From: Shewanella sp. TC10
GTDB lineage: Bacteria; Pseudomonadota; Gammaproteobacteria; Enterobacterales; Shewanellaceae
Direction of reading: 5' to 3'
NCBI RefSeq assembly: GCF_009663145.1
Contig: NZ_VKHR01000010.1
Location: forward strand, 3 to 64,002
DNA: 64,000 nt
Below, in pieces: positions 27,201-36,303 of the stretch. A program made the position numbers and the translations under genes. Below the pieces are notes generated by a model. That model did not search any database and was not told the origin of the DNA. It saw only the letters and a program-made list of their open reading frames with translations. Numbering within the stretch: the first letter of the stretch is position 1; every line of letters starts with the position of its first letter.

Positions 27201-30200
27201 CCGCGATATATATCAACATATTGTCGATGCACCTTTAGCTGAGTTAGACAGTATTCGCGCTAAAACGGCCAAGTTAACGCCAGTTGCTAAAAATACACCG
27301 TTAACGATGGCCGAGCGTAACCAGTTTATTGCCCCGGCAAGTACAAAGCCTGTGACAGCTGACACTAATCCCCCAAATTCAATGACAACAGAGACTTCTA
27401 TGCCGTTTTCTGATCGTTCAACCCAGTTCAACCCTAAACCAAGCCCGTCAGCGCCGAAGCAAGTCGCTTCGCCTCAAGCGGTGGCAAGTGTTGCCATCAG
27501 CCAAGTGCCACCTGCACACTTAACTGCTTTTGAGCAAAACCAGTGGTTAGCTCACCAAGCGCAGTTAGCATTTTTGAAGAGCCGTGAGCAAGGTTTAAAA
27601 GTCGCAGATGCCCTCTTAAAACAAGAGTTAAAGCAAGAGCTAGCCCATGCAAATGGTCAGCCTTATGTAGCCCAATCAGTCTCACAAGCTGTTGCACCTA
27701 TCCAAGCTGAAAATGTATTAGCTCAGCCAGTTGCACCAGCTCCAGTTTTGCGTCCAGATCATGCCAACGTGCCGCCATACACAGCGCCAGTGCCAGCAGA
27801 TAAGCCATGTATTTGGAATTATGCTGATTTAGTGGAATATGCCGAAGGCGATATTGCCAAAGTATTTGGCCCAGATTACGCTGTCATTGATAACTACTCA
27901 CGTCGTGTACGCCTTCCTACAACAGATTACTTATTGGTATCTCGTGTAACTAAGCTCGATGCCACCATGAATCAATACAAACCATGTAGCATGACTACAG
28001 AATACGACATCCCTGAAGATGCGCCGTATTTAGTCGATAGCCAAATCCCATGGGCAGTAGCCGTTGAGTCAGGCCAATGCGATTTAATGCTGATCAGCTA
28101 CTTAGGCATTGATTTTGAAAATAAAGGTGAGCGCGTTTATCGTCTTCTTGATTGTACGTTAACCTTCTTAGATGACTTACCTCGTGGCGGCGATACCTTA
28201 CGTTACGATATTAAAATCAACAACTTTGCTAAAAATGGCGACACCTTATTATTCTTCTTCTCTTACGAGTGTTTTGTTGGCGATAAGATGATCCTGAAAA
28301 TGGATGGCGGTTGTGCTGGCTTCTTTACCGATCAAGAGTTGGATGATGGCAAAGGCGTTATTCGCACTGATGATGAAATCAAAATCCGTGAAACAGCATT
28401 AAACAACCCGAACAAACCTCGTTTTGAACCGCTACTGCATTGCGCGCAAAATGAGTTTGATTATGGACAAATCCATCATCTACTTAATGCCGATATTGGT
28501 GGTTGTTTTAATGGTGAACACCACAACCATCAACAAGCATCGGGTAAACAAGACTCGTTATGTTTCGCTTCAGAAAAGTTCTTGATGATTGAGCAAGTTG
28601 GCAACCTGCAAGTTCATGGCGGCGCTTGGGGCTTAGGCTTTATTGAAGGTCACAAAACCTTAGCACCTGATCATTGGTACTTCCCTTGTCATTTCCAAGG
28701 TGACCAAGTGATGGCTGGCTCGTTGATGGCAGAAGGCTGTGGCCAATTACTGCAATTCTTTATGTTGCACATCGGCATGCACACCTTAGTTGAAAACGGT
28801 CGTTTCCAACCACTTGAAAATGCGTCGCAAAAAGTACGTTGTCGTGGTCAAGTTCTGCCGCAACATGGCGAATTGACTTACCGTATGGAAATCACTGAAA
28901 TTGGCACTTACCCTCGCCCATATGCAAAAGCAAACATTGATATTTTACTCAATGGTAAAGCGGTGGTTGATTTCCAAAACCTTGGTGTAATGATTAAAGA
29001 AGAAGCAGAATGTACTCGTTACATCGGCGACAGTTCTGAGACAAGTACTATTGCTTCAGGTGCAATGACAAACAATAGTCATAACGCGCCTGCATCAGCA
29101 AATGCACCGTTAATGGCGCAAGTGCCTGACTTAAGCGCACCGACCAACAAAGGGGTTATCCCACTGCAGCATGTTGAAGCGCCGCTGATCCCTGACTACC
29201 CAAATCGCACCCCTGATACATTGCCGTTCACTGCTTATCACATGTTTGAATTTGCCACAGGTAACATCGAGAACTGTTTTGGCCCTGACTTTAGTATCTA
29301 TCGCGGCTTTATTCCACCGCGTACGCCTTGTGGTGATTTGCAACTAACCACTCGTATTATCGATATTGACGGTAAACGTGGCGAACTTAAAAAACCATCA
29401 TCATGTATCGCTGAATACGAAGTGCCAACGGATGCATGGTATTTTGCCAAAAACAGCCATGCCTCTGTAATGCCATATTCAGTACTAATGGAAATCTCAT
29501 TGCAACCAAACGGCTTTATCTCAGGTTACATGGGCACGACATTAGGCTTCCCTGGTGAAGAGTTATTCTTCCGTAACCTAGATGGGAGTGGCGAGTTACT
29601 CCGCGATGTGGATTTACGCGGTAAAACCATTGTTAACGACTCAAAACTGTTATCTACCGTGATAGCTGGCAGTAACATTATTCAAAGTTTCACCTTTGAT
29701 TTAAGTGTCGATGGCGAGCCTTTCTACAAAGGCAGCGCGGTATTTGGTTACTTCAAAGGCGATGCACTTAAAAACCAACTGGGTATTGATAATGGCCGCA
29801 TCACGCAGCCTTGGCATGTTGAAAACAATGTTGCTGCCGATATCACCGTTGATTTACTGGATAAGCAATCTCGCGTATTCCATGCGCCTGCTAATCAGCC
29901 ACATTACCGTCTAGCTGGTGGTCAGCTTAACTTTATCGACAAAGCTCAAATTGTTGATAAAGGGGGCAAAAATGGTTTAGGTTACTTGTCTGCATCGCGC
30001 ACCATTGACCCAAGTGATTGGTTCTTCCAGTTCCATTTCCATCAAGATCCTGTGATGCCGGGTTCATTAGGCGTTGAAGCGATTATCGAGTTAATGCAAA
30101 CTTACGCCATCAGTAAAGACTTAGGTAAAGGTTTCACTAACCCTAAATTTGGTCAGATTTTATCTGACATCAAATGGAAGTACCGTGGCCAAATTAACCC

Positions 30201-30351
30201 ACTGAATAAACAAATGTCGTTAGACGTGCACATCAGTGCAGTTAAAGATGAAAACGGCAAACGCATTATTGTAGGTGACGCAAACCTAAGCAAAGATGGT
30301 TTACGTATTTACGAAGTTAAAGACATCGCAATCTGTATCGAAGAGGCATAA
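24277..30351 (+). CDS. pfaC: PfaC, EPA synthase subunit: KS, chain-length factor and two FabA-like dehydratases
   Basis: The protein has 2024 residues. KS (about 5-460) carries Cys214 in SLDAACASSV and ECHATGTPLGD. A second KS-like domain (about 505-960) has Glu706 where the Cys should be (ISAGEQSVNRC), the chain-length-factor signature. Two FabA-like hotdog dehydratases follow: DH1 with PCHFQGDQVMAGSLMAEG (His1472) and DH2 with FHFHQDPVMPGSLGVEA (His1920). In both, the FabA catalytic Asp position is Glu. These domains dehydrate and isomerise, placing the cis double bonds. The start is TTG 24277, overlapping the pfaB stop as TTGA, with AAGGAGA at 24264-24270. Confidence 0.96.
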   Translation: MSSQSNVPKIAIVGLATQYPDADTPAKFWQNLLDKKDSRSTISSQKLNANPADFEGVQGESDRFYCDKGGYIQNFSFDANGYRIPAEQFNGLDDSFLWATDTARKALSDAGVDINNAQYTNTLNRTGIVMGTLSFPTAKSNELFVPLYHSAVEKALQHKLQQPEFTLQAFDSEGFNQQNTHASLSNGAIAHNASKLVADALGLGAAQLSLDAACASSVYSLKLACDYLHTGKADMMLAGAVSGADPFFINMGFSIFHAYPDHGISAPFDSNSKGLFAGEGAGVLVLKRLEDAERDGDHIYALVSGIGLSNDGKGQFVLSPNSDGQVKAFERAYADAAMHDENFGPDNIEVIECHATGTPLGDKVELTSMERFFSDKLNGSNTPLIGSAKSNLGHLLTAAGMPGIMKMIFAMRQGMLPPSINISAPIASPSEMFGPATLPNDVLPWPDKAGNTARHAGVSVFGFGGCNAHLLVESYFAKSHGENHGELSTSTPSYSTTHSTTINAQLPMHITGMASHFGSLSTINAFANAVATKQNAFSALPAKRWKGLDKHPELLSQFGIAETAPMGAYIDQFDFDFLRFKVPPNEDDRLISQQLLLMKVADEAIHDAKLESGSKVAVLVAMETELELHQFRGRVNLHTQIAASLKAHGVSLSDSEYQALETIAMDSVLDAAKLNQYTSFIGNIMASRISSLWDFNGPAFTISAGEQSVNRCIDVAQNLLAMESRQEPLDAVIIAAVDLSGSIENIVLKTASLAKTGSNQALSIGEGAGAIVLQTATSSTDTAKPLDLIHQALGAVDAPAQTDDSKINSHIQNSYGTIDSLAFGHLENLPAITDDLLTPAGLTAANIQLLELNQAPDLLNIESAQTLSQLYSQSESSQAQSCIGHTFAASGISSLLHGLIHGLVNGQLQASSPNNSNPQSVNNTIVATVSENQCSQLLVSQTAEQRTALNARINTDIQAQTAKKLSLVKQVSLGGRDIYQHIVDAPLAELDSIRAKTAKLTPVAKNTPLTMAERNQFIAPASTKPVTADTNPPNSMTTETSMPFSDRSTQFNPKPSPSAPKQVASPQAVASVAISQVPPAHLTAFEQNQWLAHQAQLAFLKSREQGLKVADALLKQELKQELAHANGQPYVAQSVSQAVAPIQAENVLAQPVAPAPVLRPDHANVPPYTAPVPADKPCIWNYADLVEYAEGDIAKVFGPDYAVIDNYSRRVRLPTTDYLLVSRVTKLDATMNQYKPCSMTTEYDIPEDAPYLVDSQIPWAVAVESGQCDLMLISYLGIDFENKGERVYRLLDCTLTFLDDLPRGGDTLRYDIKINNFAKNGDTLLFFFSYECFVGDKMILKMDGGCAGFFTDQELDDGKGVIRTDDEIKIRETALNNPNKPRFEPLLHCAQNEFDYGQIHHLLNADIGGCFNGEHHNHQQASGKQDSLCFASEKFLMIEQVGNLQVHGGAWGLGFIEGHKTLAPDHWYFPCHFQGDQVMAGSLMAEGCGQLLQFFMLHIGMHTLVENGRFQPLENASQKVRCRGQVLPQHGELTYRMEITEIGTYPRPYAKANIDILLNGKAVVDFQNLGVMIKEEAECTRYIGDSSETSTIASGAMTNNSHNAPASANAPLMAQVPDLSAPTNKGVIPLQHVEAPLIPDYPNRTPDTLPFTAYHMFEFATGNIENCFGPDFSIYRGFIPPRTPCGDLQLTTRIIDIDGKRGELKKPSSCIAEYEVPTDAWYFAKNSHASVMPYSVLMEISLQPNGFISGYMGTTLGFPGEELFFRNLDGSGELLRDVDLRGKTIVNDSKLLSTVIAGSNIIQSFTFDLSVDGEPFYKGSAVFGYFKGDALKNQLGIDNGRITQPWHVENNVAADITVDLLDKQSRVFHAPANQPHYRLAGGQLNFIDKAQIVDKGGKNGLGYLSASRTIDPSDWFFQFHFHQDPVMPGSLGVEAIIELMQTYAISKDLGKGFTNPKFGQILSDIKWKYRGQINPLNKQMSLDVHISAVKDENGKRIIVGDANLSKDGLRIYEVKDIAICIEEA

Positions 30352-30361
30352 AGGAATAATA

Positions 30362-31990
30362 ATGACTATAAGCACTCAAAACGAAAAGCTTTCTCCATGG
30401 CCTTGGCAAGTTGCCCCAAGTGATGCCAGCTTTGACACTGCCACTATCGGTAAAAAATTAAAAGAACTGACTCAAGCTTGTTACCTGATTAATCACCCTG
30501 AAAAGGGCTTGGGTGTTTCACAACATGCCCAAGTGATGACAGAAAGCATCAACAGCCAACAAGATTTACCCGTCAGTGCATTTGCGCCTGCATTAGGAAC
30601 ACAAAGCTTAGGTGACAGTAATTTCCGCCGCGTTCATGGGGTAAAATACGCATACTACGCTGGCGCAATGGCAAATGGTATTTCATCAGAAGAGTTAGTG
30701 ATTGCCCTAGGCCAAGCTGGCATCTTATGCTCGTTTGGCGCAGCAGGATTAATTCCTTCTCGTGTAGAGCAAGCAATTAACCGCATTCAAACTGCGCTAC
30801 CAAATGGCCCATACATGTTTAACTTAATCCATAGCCCAAGCGAACCCGCGCTTGAGCGTGGCAGTGTTGAACTATTTTTAAAACATAAAGTGCGCACCGT
30901 TGAAGCATCAGCATTTTTAGGGCTAACCCCACAAATTGTGTATTATCGCGCAGCGGGTTTAAGCCGTGATAGTCAAGGCGAAGTCGTTATCGCCAACAAG
31001 GTTATCGCTAAAGTGAGCCGAACCGAGGTTGCTATTAAGTTTATGCAACCAGCCCCTGCTAAAATGCTGCAAAAACTGGTTGATGAAGGCTTAATTACGC
31101 CTGAGCAAATGGAGCTTGCACAATTAGTTCCGATGGCCGATGACATCACAGCAGAAGCTGATTCTGGCGGTCACACAGATAACCGTCCGTTAGTAACATT
31201 ATTGCCAACTATTTTAGCGCTAAAAGATAAAGTGCAAGCTGAGTATCAGTACAAAACACCTATTCGCGTAGGTTGCGGCGGCGGTGTCGGCACCCCAGAT
31301 GCAGCATTAGCTACCTTTAACATGGGCGCAGCGTACATAGTTACAGGTTCAATTAACCAAGCTTGTGTTGAAGCAGGAGCCAGTGAACATACTCGTAAAC
31401 TGCTTGCGACAACAGAAATGGCTGATGTGACCATGGCGCCAGCAGCTGACATGTTTGAAATGGGCGTAAAACTACAAGTGGTTAAACGCGGCACATTGTT
31501 CCCAATGCGCGCAAACAAGCTTTATGAAATTTACACCCGTTATGAATCCATTGAAGCCATACCAGCTGAAGAGCGTGAAAAACTTGAAAAACAAGTCTTC
31601 CGCTCAACCCTCGATGAGATTTGGGCTGGCACAGTCGCACACTTTAATGAGCGAGACCCTAAGCAAATCGAACGTGCTGAAGGTAACCCAAAGCGTAAAA
31701 TGGCACTTATCTTCCGTTGGTATTTAGGTCTTTCAAGCCGTTGGTCAAACTCTGGTGAAGCAGGTCGTGAAATGGATTACCAAATTTGGGCTGGCCCTGC
31801 ACTTGGTGCGTTCAATGAATGGGCAAAAGGCAGCTATTTAGATGATTATACCCAGCGAAATGCGGTAGACTTAGCCAAACACTTGATGCATGGCGCAGCT
31901 TACCAAGCTCGCGTTAACTTATTGACTGCTCAAGGCGTTCCGCTTCCAGTTGAACTGCAACGTTGGAGCCCGCTTGATCAGGTAAAATAA
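30362..31990 (+). CDS. pfaD: PfaD, FMN-dependent enoyl reductase of the EPA synthase
   Basis: This 542-residue TIM-barrel flavoprotein of the nitronate monooxygenase (2-nitropropane dioxygenase) type is the trans-acting enoyl reductase of the pathway. Visible blocks: FSFGAAGLIPSRVE-like ILCSFGAAGLIPSR, EADSGGHTDNRP, and the phosphate-binding VGCGGGVGTPDAALATFNMG with IVTGSINQ. The open frame extends upstream to 30296 inside pfaC, but ATG 30362 has AAGGA at 30352-30356 and fits the family N-terminus. It is 10 nt after the pfaC stop and is the last gene of the operon. No strong hairpin follows before 32171. Confidence 0.95.
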   Translation: MTISTQNEKLSPWPWQVAPSDASFDTATIGKKLKELTQACYLINHPEKGLGVSQHAQVMTESINSQQDLPVSAFAPALGTQSLGDSNFRRVHGVKYAYYAGAMANGISSEELVIALGQAGILCSFGAAGLIPSRVEQAINRIQTALPNGPYMFNLIHSPSEPALERGSVELFLKHKVRTVEASAFLGLTPQIVYYRAAGLSRDSQGEVVIANKVIAKVSRTEVAIKFMQPAPAKMLQKLVDEGLITPEQMELAQLVPMADDITAEADSGGHTDNRPLVTLLPTILALKDKVQAEYQYKTPIRVGCGGGVGTPDAALATFNMGAAYIVTGSINQACVEAGASEHTRKLLATTEMADVTMAPAADMFEMGVKLQVVKRGTLFPMRANKLYEIYTRYESIEAIPAEEREKLEKQVFRSTLDEIWAGTVAHFNERDPKQIERAEGNPKRKMALIFRWYLGLSSRWSNSGEAGREMDYQIWAGPALGAFNEWAKGSYLDDYTQRNAVDLAKHLMHGAAYQARVNLLTAQGVPLPVELQRWSPLDQVK

Positions 31991-32170
31991 CCTGACTGCT
32001 AATCCGCAGTTGTTGTTTTACAATATGAGCCAGTTATCAGTTCATGGCAAGTTAACGGTAAGTCATGTATCAGACAACAAATTGCGTTATCAGCCTATAA
32101 CTTTGATCTAGGAATAAATAGTCAAGGAATAGGCTGATGATTAGAACAGTAAAGCAAATTAGGTATCAGT

Positions 32171-32428
32171 ATGAGTGAAACACAAAAATTAGATTTTTCA
32201 GCGGTCAATGGCACTACACTTGAGTCATTTAATCAGCAAAAAAATCTGATAAAACGCATGCTAAAAGGCAATAGCGCCCAGTGTAGTGAATGCAATAAAC
32301 CACTAACACTGCAACTACCACCTAACTCTGCTAAAGCGAAAGCAAGTGAAAAAGCACCCGGTATATATTGCGCCAAAGGTTGTACCGATATTGAACTGGA
32401 TATGGAAGCCGTTGCGTTGATGAAGTAA
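32171..32428 (+). CDS. small putative metal-binding protein of unknown function
   Basis: The protein has 85 residues. Cysteines CSECNKPL and IYCAKGC (CxxC ... CxxxC) suggest one zinc site, and the charged N-terminal half may be helical. I do not recognise a named family. The ATG is 180 bp after pfaD and is followed by a clear terminator, so it may be a separate unit or the tail of the pfa transcript. Confidence 0.7.
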   Translation: MSETQKLDFSAVNGTTLESFNQQKNLIKRMLKGNSAQCSECNKPLTLQLPPNSAKAKASEKAPGIYCAKGCTDIELDMEAVALMK

Positions 32429-32457
32429 GACCAGCGATGTCATAACAGTCATAGTAT

Positions 32458-32481
32458 AAAAGCACCTTAGGGTGCTTTTTT
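32458..32481 (+). terminator. rho-independent terminator
   Basis: Stem agcacc / ggtgct extended by A-T pairs, loop ttag, followed by a run of T. It lies 30 bp after the preceding small gene. Confidence 0.85.
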
Positions 32482-32483
32482 GT

Positions 32484-32515
32484 ATGCTTAGATGCTTAAA
32501 TGCTTAAATGCTTAG
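32484..32515. repeat. 8-bp tandem repeat (atgcttaa type), four units
   Basis: Units start at 32484, 32492, 32500 and 32508, directly after the terminator and outside any gene. Confidence 0.85.
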
Positions 32516-32701
32516 TCAAAGGCCAGTTTATTAACTGTCGTCATGTAAAAAGGCGCAAGACTTTATCTAGCTTCCCCCTAATGCTTGAGTTACAAAACAA
32601 GACATCAGCTTGCATTGCAAGTTGAGACTTTTAGAGAGGAGGAATTTAGAAGATTTAGAGACTTTAAAGATGAGCACCCAAAGCCTCTTGTTATAGTCAC
32701 T

Positions 32702-32953
32702 TTATTTTAGGTTAGCTATTTTTTGGTTTAGTTCATAGCCACTATCGGTAACGATAGTCTCCACTGAAGCTAACCTTTCTTTTAAATCTTTCACTTCATT
32801 TTGAAGCTCATGATTTGCCTTGCTACCAAGTTCATTTTGAAGCTCTTGCAATTGGGCATTTACTTCTGATTTGTACTTGAAATATTTAGAGATAAAAATA
32901 GCAATTAAAATTGGTGATGCAAAAGTTAAAATGACTAACAATAATTCGAACAT
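32702..32953 (-). CDS. PspB-like small membrane protein
   Basis: The protein has 83 residues: an N-terminal transmembrane helix (MFELLLVILTFASPILIAIF) followed by a charged coiled coil and a terminal LASVETIVTDSGYELNQKIA block like the end of phage shock protein B and relatives. I start at ATG 32953, not the upstream ATG at 33019, because AAAGGGA lies at Shine-Dalgarno distance and PspB-type proteins begin with the helix. There is no PspA or PspC gene nearby, so it is an orphan homologue; a stress role is inference only. Confidence 0.65.
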   Translation of the reverse strand: MFELLLVILTFASPILIAIFISKYFKYKSEVNAQLQELQNELGSKANHELQNEVKDLKERLASVETIVTDSGYELNQKIANLK

Positions 32954-33128
32954 TTTAATTCCCTTTAAATTTATTGTGATACACCTTATTTGGTGCTTAT
33001 AACGCCTGTTAACAGGCAAAAATAGTTGGTTTTAATTAGCAACAAAGGAGTAAACCAACTGTTTTTTGTCCTTGTTTAACAGCTTTTGGCAATTTATGCC
33101 CACATCATGTTGCAAACTGTATTAGCGA

Positions 33129-33467
33129 TTAATCGCCTCTTCCTAGATATGCGCGAATAGATTTTATTTTACCCTCTATATTAAAGGTAATGACATCTAC
33201 GACATAAAGTACTTCAGTCTCGTCAACTACAATACATAATTCACCTGTAACAGCATCCTTTGCTTCGTAAGTATGTAATATTTCTATTTCGATAGTTCTA
33301 GCAGAACTAAAATTCTTTTCAGTTTCAGCAATTACGGTTGCTTTACCTAAGACTGAAATTTTCCAATCTCTCAATGCGACATCATCTGCCAGCATTTCAG
33401 AGATCTTTACAATGTTTTTATCAGAATAATGCTTTAAATAAGAAATGAATTGATGTTTGAACGACAT
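33129..33467 (-). CDS. NTF2-like (SnoaL-fold) protein
   Basis: This 112-residue protein has the NTF2-like pattern: a helix MSFKHQFISYLKHYSDKNIV, then ISEMLADDVALRDWKISVLG, then strands ILHTYEAKDAVTGELCIVVD and ending IKSIRAYLGRG. Homologues are usually annotated as nuclear transport factor 2 family proteins; ligand or enzyme activity is unknown. ATG start with GAGAAGG just upstream (33470-33476 on the complement). Monocistronic. Confidence 0.75.
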   Translation of the reverse strand: MSFKHQFISYLKHYSDKNIVKISEMLADDVALRDWKISVLGKATVIAETEKNFSSARTIEIEILHTYEAKDAVTGELCIVVDETEVLYVVDVITFNIEGKIKSIRAYLGRGD

Positions 33468-33767
33468 ACCTTCTCCATTTTTATCTCACTAAAGTTGAAT
33501 TAAATTGCGAAATTGAATAATTGCATAACAGCTGATTATACGGCTCGCCTGATAAAGCCGACCATTTAAGTTATTAATTTATATCATCCTACATTTACTA
33601 TCTTATTGATGTAAAGTCGTTTTATTTAGCACTCCTGACAAGTTAATGTGGGATTGCGCGCTAAAGTCGGACATGATTCAAAAAAATAGCTCGGTAAGAA
33701 TAAATTTTTAAATACAGCGATGATAAATAACCAAATTCTATGACAAGAATTATTGAGACATATTAAA
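33468..33767. other. 300-bp intergenic stretch, nothing recognised
   Basis: AT-rich DNA upstream of the NTF2-like gene with stops in all frames. I see no RNA gene or repeat in it. Confidence 0.5.
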
Positions 33768-33797
33768 CAAAAATGGATGACCTGCCTCGGTCATCCA
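33768..33797 (-). terminator. terminator of the DUF1254 gene
   Basis: On the minus strand an 8-bp stem tggatgac / gtcatcca is followed by tttttg. A second hairpin with arms aaatacctt and aaggtattt lies closer to the stop codon (33823-33850). Confidence 0.75.
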
Positions 33798-33866
33798 ATA
33801 CTGTATTAAAATATTTGCCTATAAATACCTTACTAAAACAAAAGGTATTTATGTGTGATACCTAAA

Positions 33867-34922
33867 CTACTTAGTCGGTTTCACGTAAGGAAGCACTCGG
33901 AATCCATCGCGTACTTTTTGACTCGGAATGTAGTGACGGAAAGCCAAGTTAAACACACCAGAGTCGTTTGCTGTTTTGATGTTATTCACTGCATCATCGC
34001 CACAACCAAAGCTTACAGTGTAAGTACCATCGGCATTTTTCTTAGCCGTGTTTGAGCTAACATTTGCGACCTCACCAAACATGAAGCCTTGCTTGTTGTA
34101 GACTGTTACCGACCAAAAAGCTTGGTTCTTAGGGTCTTCAAAGGTTGCTTGATGACATGTGTCTGCAGGGAAGTTTCCAGATACTTCATAGATGTTGTCA
34201 TCTAACTGCGCGCCGCCCCAGCCGATTGCCGCACCCACCGCGTACTTCTCTTTGGTAAACATCTCTTTTGACGCATCTTCAGGGCTGGTAAACATGCCAA
34301 ACGTCGCCTGAGCACCGTCTCGCTTCAGTAATTTTGGCATTTCCATCTTAAGATTTTTTTCTACCGCATCAAACGATGTTTCATCCACTTGCATCGCGGT
34401 GAATTCACCATCGGCTTTTGCATCGATGCTCATCTTATCTTGGATTTTATGAACTTCATCTTTAGTGAATGTCGCGTCGGTACGAACAATGACATACACG
34501 TGGTCGCCACTGTGAGTAGAAAGGTCGAACGTGCCTGAACCGTACTGCATTGGTTGAATGCGGTGGTCTTCTGTAATCACTTCCATCGACATGTACTTGC
34601 CTTCAGGGATTTCAGGTAGCGTAATCGTCGCGCCTTGTGAAACATTAATCACTGCCATTGAGTAGTATGTGTCTCGGTTCATTCGAACCACAGGCTGTTT
34701 GTCTGTTGGCGTTAACTCACGTTTGTGTAGGAATTTATTGACGCCAGCAAGCTCTTGGTTTTTCAAATATTGGCGTGACGTTTCATATACCGCGTAATTG
34801 TCGACGGTTGTAACTTCACCATCGGCATTGAAGAATTCTGTCAAAGTTGACACTTCTTCAGCTGCATAAGAAGAAAGTGAAACTGCGCTTAAACCCAAAA
34901 CTACTAATGCTAATTTTCTCAT
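33867..34922 (-). CDS. periplasmic DUF1254/DUF1214 family protein
   Basis: This 351-residue protein has a Sec signal peptide (MRKLALVVLGLSAVSLSSYA). The DUF1254-type N-terminal domain includes VVRMNRDTYYSMAVINVSQG, and the DUF1214-type C-terminal domain includes FWSVTVYNKQGFM and FNLAFRHYIPSQKV. Such proteins are usually exported and of unknown role. It is divergent from the moxR/bat operon with a 398-bp gap and ends at a strong terminator. ATG start with a purine-rich AGAGGTC upstream. Confidence 0.85.
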   Translation of the reverse strand: MRKLALVVLGLSAVSLSSYAAEEVSTLTEFFNADGEVTTVDNYAVYETSRQYLKNQELAGVNKFLHKRELTPTDKQPVVRMNRDTYYSMAVINVSQGATITLPEIPEGKYMSMEVITEDHRIQPMQYGSGTFDLSTHSGDHVYVIVRTDATFTKDEVHKIQDKMSIDAKADGEFTAMQVDETSFDAVEKNLKMEMPKLLKRDGAQATFGMFTSPEDASKEMFTKEKYAVGAAIGWGGAQLDDNIYEVSGNFPADTCHQATFEDPKNQAFWSVTVYNKQGFMFGEVANVSSNTAKKNADGTYTVSFGCGDDAVNNIKTANDSGVFNLAFRHYIPSQKVRDGFRVLPYVKPTK

Positions 34923-35320
34923 TGTTGACCTCTAATAAAATCGATAACGCTAAATCAATACATAGTGATTTGTTGCTGTTAGAACAGTTCGTTAACCGCT
35001 CAACTTGTGAACAATGTTATCAAGGCAGCATAAATTCACAAATGACATTTCCGTATAACTAATATGCAGCAAAGTAATGTTACTTAGCAACATTTATTCT
35101 TGATTGAAATATAAACAATACAGTAGGCTATTTATACACCATGCAGTTTGGCATTGCCAAGGTGGGTCGTTAACAAAGATACCCTGTTCGAGTTTGTCAT
35201 AATTATTGTTAACCATCATTAGCGAAATTGGTTTAAATAATTAGTTTAACTAGGAATATTTAATTTTCGTCGTCTGGTGACCTAAATCTCACTTGATTAA
35301 TTAGTCATATAGGTAAGCAA
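34923..35320. promoter_or_regulatory. 398-bp divergent intergenic region (DUF1254 gene / moxR operon)
   Basis: It must contain promoters for both directions. The only structure I see is a small hairpin, aatgtt / aacatt (35076-35094). No -35/-10 pair is convincing. Confidence 0.4.
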
Positions 35321-36289
35321 ATGAACCCAACTTTAGACTCTATAAACCAACTAAAGCAGCAGATGGAATCCTCGGTCATCGGCCAACAGCATATGGTTGA
35401 CACATTGCTGGTCGCGCTACTAACAAACGGCAACGTCCTGCTTGAAGGATTACCTGGCACAGCCAAAACTCGCTCTATCAAATCATTGGCTTCAGCCTTA
35501 CAAGTTGATCTTGGTCGTGTTCAATTTACTCCAGATTTGTTGCCTTCTGACGTAACAGGCACAGAGGTGTATCAAGACATAGACGGCAAGCCGACACTTA
35601 CTTTCCAACCGGGCCCAGTATTCAATAATTTATTGCTGGCCGATGAGATCAACCGCTCTCCAGCAAAAGTCCAAGCGGCATTATTGGAAGCAATGGAAGA
35701 GCGACAAATCACCGTGGCTGGCAAGACTTACAAACTGCCAGATCTATTCATGGTGTTAGCGACACAAAACCCCGTAGAGCAAGAAGGGACTTACCCACTT
35801 CCTGAAGCGCAAATGGACAGATTTATCATGAAAATAAATCTCGATTATCCAGACGCGGATGCTGAAGAGCAGATCATTAAGATGGTTCGCAGTGAGGAGA
35901 AACCAAACACAGAGAAACCTGCACCTATTGACCCTCAATGCATTTTTGATGCTCGCGATCAACTGCGCGACATACATTGTAGCGACGCGATGCTTAAATA
36001 CATTGTCGCGATTGTTGTAGCGACGAGACAACCAAAGCTGTACCCAGAGTCACCGCTTTCACAGTGGATAGGAGTTGGTTCTAGCCCCCGAGCAACTATC
36101 GCCTTAGACAAGTGTTCAAGAGCGATGGCGTGGCTAAACGGTAAGGACTTTGTTGACCCTGAAGATGTACGTAAAGTGGTTCATGGGGTTTTGCGTCACC
36201 GCTTAATTCTGTCTTACGATGCGTTAGCTGAGGGGATCAGTTCAGACCGAGTTATCGATGAGATTTTGTCTCAGGTTGCTGTAGCGTAA
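35321..36289 (+). CDS. MoxR-family AAA+ ATPase
   Basis: This 322-residue ATPase has Walker A GLPGTAKT (residues 43-50), Walker B LLLADEINRSPAKVQ, sensor 1 FMVLATQNPVEQEGTYPLPE and the C-terminal AAA lid. MoxR ATPases act as chaperones with von Willebrand A proteins to assemble or load metal cofactors into client complexes. It is the first gene of a seven-gene operon with DUF58, DUF4381, two VWA, a TPR-like and a BatD-like gene. Confidence 0.93.
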   Translation: MNPTLDSINQLKQQMESSVIGQQHMVDTLLVALLTNGNVLLEGLPGTAKTRSIKSLASALQVDLGRVQFTPDLLPSDVTGTEVYQDIDGKPTLTFQPGPVFNNLLLADEINRSPAKVQAALLEAMEERQITVAGKTYKLPDLFMVLATQNPVEQEGTYPLPEAQMDRFIMKINLDYPDADAEEQIIKMVRSEEKPNTEKPAPIDPQCIFDARDQLRDIHCSDAMLKYIVAIVVATRQPKLYPESPLSQWIGVGSSPRATIALDKCSRAMAWLNGKDFVDPEDVRKVVHGVLRHRLILSYDALAEGISSDRVIDEILSQVAVA

Positions 36290-36303
36290 CGCGGGAGGTC
36301 ACC

